From: Bacteroidia bacterium
Lineage (GTDB): Bacteria > Bacteroidota > Bacteroidia > Bacteroidales > Azobacteroidaceae
Length of the DNA: 64,000 nt
Reading direction: 5' to 3'
Assembly (NCBI GenBank): GCA_026000155.1
Contig: BNYG01000006.1
Location: forward strand, 1 to 64,000
The position numbers were made by a program, and so were the translations under genes. The notes under the pieces were generated by a model. It searched no databases, was not told where the DNA came from, and was given only the letters and a program-made list of their open reading frames with translations. This document shows positions 36,647 through 45,900 of this stretch, piece after piece (position 1 is the stretch's first letter; each line of letters opens with the position of its first letter).

Positions 36647-36673
36647 TGTCATTGCGGGCTTGACCCGCAATCC
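36647..36673 (+). repeat. TGTCATTGCGGG-type palindromic repeat, intergenic copy
   Basis: A 27-bp copy of the element whose core arms ATTGCGGG/CCCGCAAT fold around CTTGA. It lies in the 111-bp gap between the aminotransferase and DAHP-synthase genes. An inverted copy is at 36738-36764; others are at 52070 and 52663, with a half copy at 39061. Confidence 0.8.
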
Positions 36674-36715
36674 TCTGCTAATCGTTAAACACTATTATTC
36701 CAAATCTGTGCGTCA

Positions 36716-37927
36716 TTAATTATTAACGGTACTCATGGGATTGCGGGTCAAGCCCGCAATGACAGAGGGAGACGAGAGGATGCGTTGAAGTGCTTCTTGT
36801 AACTTTTCTTCTTTGCAACAAAGCGAAATACGAATGTACCGGTTTCCGTTGCTTCCGAAAATAAAACCCGGAGTGATAAAGACATGCGCTTTGTACAGGA
36901 TTTCATCCGCTAATTCGCCGCTGTCCTTGTATGGATCGGGAATTTTTCCCCAGAGAAACATCCCGGATTGTTTCGGGTCAAACGTACAACCAAGTGCCCG
37001 CATCAATTCTTCCGCTATTTGACGACGTTTTCTATATATTTCATTCATACCTGAGTACCATTCTTTGGGGGCTTGAAGGGCTTGCGCTGCCGCCAACATC
37101 ATCGGTTTGAACTGTCCGCTGTCGATATTGCTTTTTACCCTTAATATCCATTGCACAAAAGCAGGATTGGAAGCCAGCAGGGCGATACGCCAACCCGGCA
37201 TATTCTGGGATTTGCTCAAGGAATTCAATTCGATGCAAATTTCTTTCGCGCCTTCTATTTCCAAGATACTCAACGGATGGTCATTCAAAATAAAACTGTA
37301 AGGATTATCATTGCAAATCACAATACCGTATTTTTTGCCGAAAGCCACTAATTTCCGGAACAATTCCAGGGTGGCAGGCGCTCCGGTCGGCATATTCGGA
37401 TAATTGACCCACATCAGTTTTACTTTCGACAAATCCAATTTTTCCAAGGCATCAAAATCGGGTTGCCAATCGTTTTCTTCTTTCAAATCGTACGAAATCA
37501 ATTCCGCTTCCACTAAGTTGCTGACCGAACTGTAAGTCGGATAACCCGGATTGGGCGCCAGCACGGCATCACCGGGATTGAGGAAAGCTAAGGAAATATG
37601 CAAAATCCCCTCTTTAGAACCAATCAAAGGCTGAATTTCCGTATCAGGATTCAAATCGACCCGGTACCATTTTTTGTACCAATCCGCAAAAGCTTGGCGC
37701 AATTCGGGAATCCCAACGTAGGGTTGATAACCGTGCGAATCGGGCTGTTTCGCCGAAGCACACAAGGTTTCAATCGTTTCGACCGAAGGCGGAAGATCCG
37801 GGCTTCCAACACCCAAACTGATGACATTCAATCCTTTAGCATTCATATCAGCGACTTCTTTCAATTTCTTGGAGAAATAATATTCGCTGACTGCATTGAC
37901 TCGGTTGGCAGGTTGTATTGTTTTCAT
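36716..37927 (-). CDS. PLP-dependent aminotransferase, probably aromatic; C-terminus extended by a palindromic repeat
   Basis: 403 residues, class I/II fold: GVGSPDLPPS, NPGYPTYSSV, WVNYPNMPTGAPA and the PLP lysine in ELNSLSKSQNMPGWR. In the middle of the phe/tyr operon it probably transaminates phenylpyruvate and hydroxyphenylpyruvate. Its natural end appears to be around LQRILS. The last ~18 residues (SVIAGLTRNPMSTVNN) are the translation of the palindromic repeat at 36738-36764 and flanking bases. The start overlaps the pheA stop by 4 bp. Aromatic specificity is inferred from context only. Confidence 0.88.
   Translation of the reverse strand: MKTIQPANRVNAVSEYYFSKKLKEVADMNAKGLNVISLGVGSPDLPPSVETIETLCASAKQPDSHGYQPYVGIPELRQAFADWYKKWYRVDLNPDTEIQPLIGSKEGILHISLAFLNPGDAVLAPNPGYPTYSSVSNLVEAELISYDLKEENDWQPDFDALEKLDLSKVKLMWVNYPNMPTGAPATLELFRKLVAFGKKYGIVICNDNPYSFILNDHPLSILEIEGAKEICIELNSLSKSQNMPGWRIALLASNPAFVQWILRVKSNIDSGQFKPMMLAAAQALQAPKEWYSGMNEIYRKRRQIAEELMRALGCTFDPKQSGMFLWGKIPDPYKDSGELADEILYKAHVFITPGFIFGSNGNRYIRISLCCKEEKLQEALQRILSSPSVIAGLTRNPMSTVNN
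36738..36764 (-). repeat. Palindromic repeat translated at the aminotransferase C-terminus
   Basis: Same 27-bp element as at 36647-36673, in opposite orientation on the plus strand. On the minus strand it is read as SVIAGLTRNP and adds a tail to the aminotransferase. With the intergenic copy it could form a long stem in the mRNA. Confidence 0.8.
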
Positions 37928-38772
37928 TTATCTTTCTGTTCTTTATATTCTCCTAAAATCTTAAAATCCTTAGTCAACGGACGCACGGCATCCAATCCTT
38001 GTTTGTATTTCAACAAATCCTTGAAAGTCAGATCCACGTAGAAAAGATATTCCCACTCGCGGCCGATAATCGGAAGCGACTGGATTTTCGTCAGGTTAAT
38101 ATCGTAAAAAGAGAGGATAGTCAGCACTTTAGATAAACTTCCCTCGGTATGGGGAAGGGTAAAAACCACCGAAGCCTTGCTGATTTCCGAAGCCTTGACC
38201 CATTCGTCGGCCAACCACCGGTTGGACAACAACAAGAAACGGGTAAAATTCCGTTTATTGGTTTCAATGCCTTCCTCCAGCACTTTCAAACCGTACAATT
38301 CGGCAGCATAACGACTGCAGATAGCGGCATGTCCTTTCAACTTTTTGCCGGCTATCAGTTTGGCGCTCAAAGCTGTATCTTCTCCTTCCACAATTTTCAC
38401 ATGAGGCATTGTTTTCAAGAAATCGCCGCATTGCATCAACGCAATCGGATGCGAATCGACTTCCGTAATCGTTTCCATGGATTCGTCCGGGAGCGCCGCA
38501 AAGCTATGGGAAATACGCAACTTGTACTCACCAACCACCACCAGATCGCTTTCACGAATCAATTCGTGGTTTTGCAACAGGCTGCCGGCAATGGTATTTT
38601 CAATGGCCATGATACCGATTAAGTTCGGATCTTTTTTCACAGCTAAAATCACATCTTTGAACTGGTTACAAGGAAGTATATCAATATCTTCCCCTCCTCT
38701 TTCTTCAAAATAAGTGCGGGCGGCTATCTCGTGATAAGCGCCTTCTACTCCCTGAATGGCTACTGTTTTCAT
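37924..38772 (-). CDS. pheA: Prephenate dehydratase
   Basis: 282 residues from the ATG at 38772. A TTG 18 bp upstream lies inside the T-run of the terminator hairpin and is not a credible start. The catalytic domain has IQGVEGAYHEIAARTYF, GIMAIENTIAGSLLQNH and the active-site TRF in KRNFTRFLLLS. A C-terminal ACT domain follows (residues ~195-275); the Phe-binding ESRP motif of other PheA proteins reads QSLP here, so feedback by Phe may differ. It makes phenylpyruvate from prephenate. It is the first structural gene of the operon and directly follows an attenuator. Confidence 0.93.
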   Translation of the reverse strand: MKTVAIQGVEGAYHEIAARTYFEERGGEDIDILPCNQFKDVILAVKKDPNLIGIMAIENTIAGSLLQNHELIRESDLVVVGEYKLRISHSFAALPDESMETITEVDSHPIALMQCGDFLKTMPHVKIVEGEDTALSAKLIAGKKLKGHAAICSRYAAELYGLKVLEEGIETNKRNFTRFLLLSNRWLADEWVKASEISKASVVFTLPHTEGSLSKVLTILSFYDINLTKIQSLPIIGREWEYLFYVDLTFKDLLKYKQGLDAVRPLTKDFKILGEYKEQKDK

Positions 38773-38787
38773 TTCATTTTTTTGTTT

Positions 38788-38820
38788 CAAAAAAAAATCC
38801 CGCCGTTTCCGACAGGATTT
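38788..38820 (-). terminator. Attenuator terminator upstream of pheA
   Basis: On the minus strand AAATCCTGTC pairs with GGCGGGATTT (two G-T pairs) around a GGAAAC loop, followed by a long T-run ending just before pheA. It is a rho-independent terminator placed between the leader peptide and the first structural gene. Confidence 0.8.
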
Positions 38821-38871
38821 TATATTTTATTTTTGTATCATCTTATTCATTTTATCATACAAAATCCTGTC
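38811..38871 (-). promoter_or_regulatory. Antiterminator pairing region of the phe/tyr attenuator
   Basis: The minus-strand segment GACAGGATTTT (plus positions 38861-38871) is the exact complement of AAAATCCTGTC (38811-38821), the left arm of the terminator, so the two RNA structures exclude each other. The upstream arm lies in the last codons of the leader peptide: a ribosome reaching the leader stop would mask it, while one stalled at the Phe/Tyr codons would leave it free. Confidence 0.75.
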
Positions 38872-38929
38872 TTACTTGTTTACTAAAGTAAAAATAAGAA
38901 AAAGAATATGTAAAATAAAATCGACTCAT
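38855..38929 (-). CDS. Phe/Tyr-rich leader peptide of the aromatic amino acid operon
   Basis: 24 codons, ATG at 38929, TGA at 38855-38857. Residues 4-15 are FYFTYSFSYFYF: five Phe and four Tyr in twelve codons, with a sixth Phe at position 23. This is the hallmark of attenuation leaders for phenylalanine/tyrosine genes. When charged tRNA-Phe or tRNA-Tyr is scarce the ribosome should stall here, letting the antiterminator form and the pheA-aminotransferase-DAHP synthase-tyrA operon be transcribed. It lies 82 bp upstream of pheA and 27 bp after a good -7 element. Mechanism is inferred from sequence; all components are visible. Confidence 0.82.
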   Translation of the reverse strand: MSRFYFTYSFSYFYFSKQVRQDFV

Positions 38930-38956
38930 TAATTTCGTATTATTATTAATCCGCTG

Positions 38957-38964
38957 CAAAAGTA
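38957..38964 (-). promoter_or_regulatory. Promoter of the phe/tyr operon
   Basis: The minus strand reads TACTTTTG, an exact TAnnTTTG -7 element. A TTG about 18 bp further upstream could serve as the -33 element. It is 27 bp before the leader peptide start. Confidence 0.6.
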
Positions 38965-39060
38965 ATACTTTTTTTAATACAACAAGTATTTATCAAACTT
39001 TTTTTTCAAAAATCTGTACCCTCATAAATAAAATAGCAGGAGATACATTATTTTTTGAAC

Positions 39061-39076
39061 TCAAGCCCGCAATGAC
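39061..39076 (+). repeat. Half copy of the TGTCATTGCGGG-type repeat
   Basis: TCAAGCCCGCAATGACA matches the right half of the 27-bp element. It lies immediately downstream of the GH5 gene stop on the minus strand and lacks the other arm, so it is probably a decayed copy. Confidence 0.6.
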
Positions 39077-39081
39077 AAATC

Positions 39082-40188
39082 TCAAGGAATATACCTGTTT
39101 GCGGGATTGAGCACAATGGAATCTTTTACACCGGTATTCATCATAGTAATAAACCGCTTCACGTAATCGCCGGAGGGTTGTACATTGTCCCATTCCTGTT
39201 TTTCGCAAGCGCCCGGATAAAGCGCCGCCGATGTTTCCGGTTTGTCGCAAAAACTCCAGTTGCAGGAACTTACCAATTGTTTGCCGGCATTATTTCCGTT
39301 GAACATCAACAGCCATTTATCGGTAGCGGCAAAATTGGCTTCTCCGTTTCCGGAAGCTTCCACCGTTCCGTATTCCGAACAAAAGACCGGAAGTTGTCCC
39401 AATACTTCGTAAATTTCATTGTAAAACGTATGCGTAGAAGCATAAAAATGGAATGTGTACATGATGTTGTCGTATGGCAAACGCCGGTCGCCGTCAGCAA
39501 TCGGCGCATTCACAACCTGATCCCAACGAGGCGTTCCGCAAAGGATAACCGGATGTTGCGCACCTACTTGATCTGCCGCTCCGTGAATGACCGGAATGAT
39601 GCCGTTGGCATATTCGGTAATCCTCGCCCAATCGACTGTTGGACCGTTCGGTTCGTTGCAAAGTTCATAAATCACATGGTCGGCGCCGGCATATTTATCC
39701 GCAATTTCTTTGAAAAAAGCAGGAGCATCCTTGTATTCGGGAGCCAAAGGATCGCCCGGTGATAACATGTGCCAATCCACAACACAGTAAACGCCCAATT
39801 CGCCGGTCCATTCGATCAGGTTTTTCATCATTTGCGTATTCCATTCCGGGTCGGAATTGTAACCGCCTTCTTCCACGTACATCGCGGCACGAATCACGTT
39901 GCAATGCCAATCTTCCACCAAGTGCGTGATGGATTCCTTGGTGTAACATTCTTTGCACCACATCCAGCCAATCGTACTCACACCCGCCAATTGAATCGGC
40001 TGGTTGTTTTTGTCAACCAATTGAATACCATCGACATGCAAGGCGCCGTGTATCGCTACCGGAGAACCTTCGGGATAGACAAATGCCTTCTCTTCGCTTT
40101 CAATCCCAGTCTCTTGCGCCTTTTTTTGACAGGTAGTCAAACAAAAAATTGCTGCAAACAAAAAGGCAGCGGAAATTAGTTTTTTCAT
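39082..40188 (-). CDS. GH5-family endoglucanase-like lipoprotein
   Basis: 368 residues. Lipobox FCLTTC-QKK (Cys20) without acidic residues after it, which suggests a periplasm-facing lipoprotein. GH5 TIM-barrel motifs: VSTIGWMWCKE near strand 1, NVIRAAMYVEEGGY, acid/base Glu in VIYELCNEPNGP, the HFYAST strand, and nucleophile Glu in PVFCSEYGTVE. Typical activity of this subfamily type is endo-beta-1,4-glucanase. The upstream GH94 phosphorylase on the same strand fits a path from beta-glucan to cellobiose to glucose-1-phosphate. Confidence 0.88.
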   Translation of the reverse strand: MKKLISAAFLFAAIFCLTTCQKKAQETGIESEEKAFVYPEGSPVAIHGALHVDGIQLVDKNNQPIQLAGVSTIGWMWCKECYTKESITHLVEDWHCNVIRAAMYVEEGGYNSDPEWNTQMMKNLIEWTGELGVYCVVDWHMLSPGDPLAPEYKDAPAFFKEIADKYAGADHVIYELCNEPNGPTVDWARITEYANGIIPVIHGAADQVGAQHPVILCGTPRWDQVVNAPIADGDRRLPYDNIMYTFHFYASTHTFYNEIYEVLGQLPVFCSEYGTVEASGNGEANFAATDKWLLMFNGNNAGKQLVSSCNWSFCDKPETSAALYPGACEKQEWDNVQPSGDYVKRFITMMNTGVKDSIVLNPANRYIP

Positions 40189-40220
40189 TGTATTATTATT
40201 TTTGTATGGTATATATCAGG

Positions 40221-40248
40221 GTAGAGACAGGGCATGCCCTGTCTCTAC
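40221..40248. repeat. Perfect 28-bp palindrome between GH94 and GH5 genes
   Basis: A perfect inverted repeat with arms GTAGAGACAGGGCA and TGCCCTGTCTCTAC and no loop. It lies 4 bp after the GH94 stop and before the GH5 gene. A close relative (arms GTAGAGACAAGG) is inside the hybrid sensor gene at 56080-56107. It may be a mobile palindromic element and could also stabilise the upstream mRNA. Confidence 0.75.
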
Positions 40249-40252
40249 ATGA

Positions 40253-42688
40253 TCACATTATTACCTGAATAGTATTGACGGAACCTGCTGCCTGCAAAGG
40301 AATGATGTTGCCTTTTACAGCTTGTCCGTTCACTATAATACTTTTCACACCTTTTTTCACACCGGTATTTTTGATTTCGATGTTATACGTTGCTCCCCGG
40401 AATTTACGGGTAATGTCAAATCCTTGCCAATCGGCAGGGATGCACGGATCAATTTCCAAACCATTGTAAGTAGGTTTTATTCCCAAAATGAATTGCGTGA
40501 TAGCATAATAATTCCATGCCGCCGTTCCCGTCAACCAGGAATTTTTGGCTTCGCCCGGTTTGAATGAATCTTTACCGGCAATCATTTGGGAATATACGTA
40601 GGGTTCTACCTTGTGCAAGTCGGAAATTTCTTCCGTATAAGACGGACAAATCTTGCGAAAATATTCCCAGGCATAATCGCCTCGTCCGAGGATGGCTTCC
40701 GAAATGATAATCCAGGGATTGTTGTGGCAGAAAATACCCGCATTTTCCTTGTATCCGGCCGGATAAGAAGAGATTTCGCCATATTCCACTATGTATTCGG
40801 TAAAAGCCGGATGATTCAATACAATTCCATTCGGCGTGTCTAAATATTTCTTTACGGCATCCAAGGATTTTTGCACCATGCCTTCTTCCAATCCCACTTT
40901 GGCCATGGCGCACCAGCCTTGCGATTCGATGAAGATTTTGCCTTCGGCATTGTCTTTGCTACCGATTTTATTGCCATAATAGTCGTACGCGCGGATATAC
41001 CAATCGCCGTCCCAACCGTGTTTTTTTACGGCTTCCACCATCGCGTCAATGAATTTTTGAGCGCGGGCGGCTTCTTCGTTGTATCCGATTTTGAGGCAAA
41101 GTTCCACATAATCCCGTCCGCAAACGATGAACAAACCGGCAATCATCAAGGATTCGGCTTTGGAACCTTCCGTTTTATTTTCGGTGGTTTGGAACGATTC
41201 GTCCGGATTCCAGGAGAAGCAGTTTAAATTCAAACAATCGTTCCAGTCCGCCCGACCGATCAACGGCAGCATGTGTGGACCTAAGTTATTGATAACGTGA
41301 TCGAAAGAAACGGTCAAGTGATGAAGCAAGGATTTTTCGGAACCTTCCTGATTGTCAAACGGCACGTCTTCGTCCAGAATGGAGAAATCGCCGGTTTCCT
41401 TCAGATAAGCTACCGTTCCGAAAATCAGCCACATCGGATCGTCGTTGAAACCGCCGCCGATGTCGTTGTTTCCGCGTTTCGTCAGCGGTTGGTATTGATG
41501 ATAACAACCTCCATCGTAAAATTGAGTGGATGCAATGTCAATGATCCGTTGGCGCGCGCGCGCCGGAATCTGATGTACAAAACCGACCAAATCCTGGTTC
41601 GAATCGCGGAAGCCCATTCCCCGGCCGATACCGGATTCAAAGAACGAAGCCGAACGGGAGAAATTGAATGTAATCATACATTGGTATTGATTCCAGATAT
41701 TCACCATCCGGTCTAATTTTTCTTCCTTGCTTTTCAAGACGTAGCGGTTCAAGAGGTCGTCCCAATAGGCTTTTAATTCATCAAAAGCCGCATTTACTTT
41801 CTCTGCCGTATCGAATTTGGCAATCGTTTCTTTCGCTTGTTTTTTATTGATAATTCCTTTGGATTCAAACTTTTCCGCCCAATCTTCATATTCTACGTAG
41901 CCCAAAAGGAAGACCAATTCTTTGGTTTCACCGGGTTTCAATTCCACTTCAATGTAGTGGGAAGCGATGGGCGACCAGCCGTGCGCTACCGAATTAGTCG
42001 GTTGTCCGTTGATTACGTTTTGCGGATCGCGAAATTCGTTGTACAGACCGATAAATGATTCGCGGTCGGTATCAAATCCCTGAATCGGAACGTTGACGCT
42101 ATAATAGGCGTAATGATTGCGGCGTTCCTTGTATTCGGTTTTGTGGTACAGGACGGAACCTTCGATTTCCACCTCGCCGGTAGAAAAATTCCGCTGGAAA
42201 TTTTCCATATCGGTAGCCGCATTCCACAAGCACCATTCGGTAAAGGAAAATAATTTGAATTTCTTCGTTTCCGGTGTTTTGTTGGTTAATTTCACTTTCT
42301 GCACTTCCGCCCGGGTTTTCAAGGGAACGAAAAACAATACTTCCGCTTCAATTCCGTTTTTTTCACCGGTAATGAGGGTGTAATTCATCCCGTGACGGCA
42401 TTCGTATTTGTCCAATTCCGTTTTACAAGGCTTCCAACCCGGCGACCAAACCGTACCGTTGTCGTTGATGTAGAAATAGCGTCCACCGTTGTCCATGGGC
42501 ACATTGTTGTAACGGTAACGGGTAATGCGGCGGAATTTGGCATCTTTAAAGAAAGAATAGCCGCCGGCAGTATTGGAAATCAAGGAAAAGAAATCTTCAT
42601 TTCCCAGGTAATTGATCCAGGGCCACGGCGTTTGTGGATTTGTTATCACGTATTCACGGCGCTGATCATCAAAATATCCGAATTTCAT
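40253..42688 (-). CDS. GH94 cellobiose/cellodextrin phosphorylase
   Basis: 811 residues, usual for cellobiose phosphorylase, and no signal peptide, so cytoplasmic. N-terminal sandwich: [19 protein letters not shown], then [20 protein letters not shown]. Barrel: [11 protein letters not shown] with the general-acid Asp, [12 protein letters not shown], and [18 protein letters not shown] near the end. It splits cellobiose (or longer beta-1,4-glucans) with phosphate to glucose-1-phosphate plus the shorter sugar, saving ATP. Its mRNA leader contains a terminator-like hairpin. Confidence 0.93.
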   Translation of the reverse strand: MKFGYFDDQRREYVITNPQTPWPWINYLGNEDFFSLISNTAGGYSFFKDAKFRRITRYRYNNVPMDNGGRYFYINDNGTVWSPGWKPCKTELDKYECRHGMNYTLITGEKNGIEAEVLFFVPLKTRAEVQKVKLTNKTPETKKFKLFSFTEWCLWNAATDMENFQRNFSTGEVEIEGSVLYHKTEYKERRNHYAYYSVNVPIQGFDTDRESFIGLYNEFRDPQNVINGQPTNSVAHGWSPIASHYIEVELKPGETKELVFLLGYVEYEDWAEKFESKGIINKKQAKETIAKFDTAEKVNAAFDELKAYWDDLLNRYVLKSKEEKLDRMVNIWNQYQCMITFNFSRSASFFESGIGRGMGFRDSNQDLVGFVHQIPARARQRIIDIASTQFYDGGCYHQYQPLTKRGNNDIGGGFNDDPMWLIFGTVAYLKETGDFSILDEDVPFDNQEGSEKSLLHHLTVSFDHVINNLGPHMLPLIGRADWNDCLNLNCFSWNPDESFQTTENKTEGSKAESLMIAGLFIVCGRDYVELCLKIGYNEEAARAQKFIDAMVEAVKKHGWDGDWYIRAYDYYGNKIGSKDNAEGKIFIESQGWCAMAKVGLEEGMVQKSLDAVKKYLDTPNGIVLNHPAFTEYIVEYGEISSYPAGYKENAGIFCHNNPWIIISEAILGRGDYAWEYFRKICPSYTEEISDLHKVEPYVYSQMIAGKDSFKPGEAKNSWLTGTAAWNYYAITQFILGIKPTYNGLEIDPCIPADWQGFDITRKFRGATYNIEIKNTGVKKGVKSIIVNGQAVKGNIIPLQAAGSVNTIQVIM

Positions 42689-42722
42689 ACTATTATTGTT
42701 TTTAATAATCCTGTAAAAATAA

Positions 42723-42788
42723 TCAATTATTCAAAACTTTAATCATAAAAAAAGTCCCAATACCAACCAAAATCGGTTCAGGACTCAT
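42723..42788 (-). promoter_or_regulatory. Leader with terminator-like hairpin and 21-codon frame upstream of GH94
   Basis: On the minus strand AGTCC...AACC pairs with GGTT...GGACT (plus 42753-42785) and is followed by seven T, 35 bp before the GH94 start. A 21-codon frame (ATG at 42788, TGA at 42723-42725; MSPEPILVGIGTFF then MIKVLNN) runs through the hairpin. Since it sits between the expected promoter and the gene, it may be an attenuator or RNA switch. No known riboswitch is recognised. Confidence 0.5.
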
Positions 42789-42879
42789 TTTTATATATAA
42801 ATTGTATCTTAATTAATAGGATGCAACATATTTGCGCACATCTGCAACATTTTTTATATTCTTTCCTTCCTTAACCCTC

Positions 42880-42887
42880 TACTTTTG
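42880..42887 (+). promoter_or_regulatory. -7 element of the fructan SusC operon
   Basis: TACTTTTG matches TAnnTTTG and lies 34 bp before the preferred SusC start at 42922. Confidence 0.55.
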
Positions 42888-42921
42888 CCCTCATAATTTT
42901 AATCTATTAAATTTAATTTTT

Positions 42922-45900
42922 ATGGAAAGACACTTTCTAAAAATGAAGCGCAAAATTGCGACAGTATTCATGCTTGTTCTTCCTTTTACATTGATGGCTC
43001 AAACACCTCCGGTTTCCGGGACTGTCCTTAGCGACGGCGAAGGTATGCCCGGTGTATCGGTGGTTGAAAAGGGGACAACAAATGGTACGATTAGCGATTT
43101 AGACGGTAAGTACAGTATTGCATTGAAAAATACGGCTTCTACGCTGGTCTTTTCAATGGTCGGGATGCTTACACAAGAGAAACCGGCTAAAGCCGGAGCG
43201 GTCATTGATGTTGTTCTGAAATCCGATGACCTTCTATTGGAACAAATCGTTGTAACCGGTTATACTTCGCAGAAGAAAGCCGATTTGACGGGTGCCGTAT
43301 CGGTAGTGAAAGTATCGGATATGATGTCGGCTGCCGAGAACAATCCGATTAAAGCCTTGCAGGGGCGTGTCGCCGGTATGACTGTAACGGCAGACGGTAA
43401 TCCGAGCGGTGCGGCTACCGTCCGTATTCGCGGTATCGGGACACTCAACAACAACGACCCGCTTTATGTCATTGACGGTGTACCGACTAAAGGTGGAATG
43501 CATGAACTCAATTCCAACGATATTGAAAGTATTCAAGTTTTGCGAGATGCTTCGGCAGCTTCTATCTACGGTTCGCGGGCGGCTAACGGCGTTATCATTA
43601 TCACTACGAAACAAGGAAAGCAAGGAAAGACAAAACTGACTTTCGATGCTTATCTGACGAGCACCCATTACAATTCACATTTGGATGTACTGAACGCCAA
43701 AGAATATGGACAAGCCTTGTGGCAAGCGGCTGTAAATCCGGGCGGTGGCGGACAACCTAACAATAATAATATAGGTTACAAATACGATTGGTCGTATGAT
43801 GCGAATGGCAATCCGGTATTGCAAAATATCTACTTGCCCAAATACTTAGATGATGGCTTAACGATGCGCTCTGCCGATACCGATTGGTTTAATGAAGTAT
43901 CGAAAGCCGGTCTTATTCAATCGTATAATATGTCGGTAAGCAACGGTACGGATAATGGCAACTACTTCTTTTCGTTGGGTTACTTCGACAATGACGGAAC
44001 GATTAAAAACTCGAATTTCAATCGTGTATCTGTCCGCATGAATTCCGATTATAAACTCTTTGACGGAAAATTGACTATTGGCGAAAACTTCTCTTTCAAC
44101 CGCACTTCGGAATTGCAGAGTCCGGGCGATGTATTGGATTTGTCTTTAAAAGCTTTGCCCATGGTACCTGTGCATACGGTGGATGGTATTGGTTGGGGCG
44201 GTCCGAGTAAAGGAATGAACGACCGTCAGAATCCGGTGCGCTTGCTGGAAGCGAATAAAGATAATCCTTACAACTATTGGCGATTGTTCGGCAATGCTTT
44301 TGTGAATCTGGAAATTATCAAGAACTTAAACATTCGTAGCAGTTACGGGATTGATTATGGCAATTTCTACAAACGATATTTGCAACATACCTATCAATCC
44401 GGTTTTATGAGCAGCAACAACAGTGCGGTCAATTTGGAACAAAGCCATTCGGTAAAATGGAATTGGACGAACACCATTGCTTACACTCGAGAAATAGACA
44501 AGAACGTATTTGATGTATTAGGCGGTATGGAAATGTTCCGCTCCAACGACATCAGTTTCAATGCTTATACATCAGGAGAGAACGCTTTTGTGGTGGAAAC
44601 GCCGGAATATATGTGGCCCAATATGAGTACGGGGACGGCACAAGTAGGTGGTTCGGGTACCGGATATTCACTCTTGTCCTACTTTGGCAAAGTGAATTAT
44701 GCTTACGACAACCGTTATCTTGTATCGGGAACGATTCGATATGACGGCTCTTCCCGCTTTGGTAAAAACAATCGCTTTGGTACGTTTCCCGCCTTCTCTT
44801 TGGGCTGGCGTATGACGGAAGAAGCTTTTATGGAATCGGCCAAAGAAATTCTTTCCGACTTGAAATTGCGCTTAGGCTGGGGACAAACCGGTAATCAGGA
44901 AATAGACAATTATGCTACTTATTCTATCTATTCGCCCAATTATGGAACAGCCGACCCCACTTGGGATACCGTACATGGCACTGCTTACGACATTTCCGGA
45001 AATAATCAAGGCAGTCTTCCTTCCGGTTATATGAAGCTCCAATCGGGCAATGATGACTTGAAATGGGAAACGACTACACAGACGAATATCGGTTTGGATT
45101 TTGGATTTTTCAATCAAAAGCTCTATGGATCTGCCGAATATTACATCAAAGAAACAAAAGATATTCTGATTCGTCCTGCTTATATTGCTACGGTAGGAGA
45201 AGGAGGCGACCGCTGGGCGAATGGCGCTTCGATGGAAAACAAAGGCTACGAAATTTCCTTAGGCTATCGCAATAAAACCGCTTTCGGACTATCATACGAT
45301 GTGAATGCGAATATTTCCGGTTTTAAAAACAAGATAACTAAACTGCCGGTCGAAGTGGAAAATTCTTACGGTGGACGCGCCGGTGATAATATCTTAGGCC
45401 GACCTTTCGGTTCCTTCTACGGTTATGTGGCTGACGGCATTTTCAAAACACAAGAAGAAGTAGATAATCATGTGAAGCAAGACGGCAAGGCTTTGGGTCG
45501 TATTCGATATAAAAATTTAGACGATGACAACGAAATTACCGCCATGGACCAAACTTGGATAGGTTGTCCTTATCCCGACTTTGCTTACGGTTTGAGTATC
45601 TATTTGGAATACAAAGGCTTTGATTTGAATGTCTTCTTCCAAGGCATACAGGGCAATGTATTAGACAATTGGGTGAAAAAACAAACGGACTTTTGGAGCA
45701 TCGACGATGTAAACTCTAATAAAGGCAGACGTCTGTTAAATGCTTGGTCGCTCAGCAATCCTGATTCTAATATTCCCGCTTTGCAAAATACGAACACGAA
45801 CGATGAAGGCCGTTTCTCTACCTATTATATAGAAGACGGTTCTTATCTGAAACTGCGTAATATTCAATTAGGCTATACACTGCCCAAGGCAATTACCGGC

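Noticed and set aside
36647..36764. Insertion sequence bounded by the two inverted 27-bp elements
   Set aside because: Only 64 bp lie between them, with no transposase and no target duplication; the same element occurs singly elsewhere.
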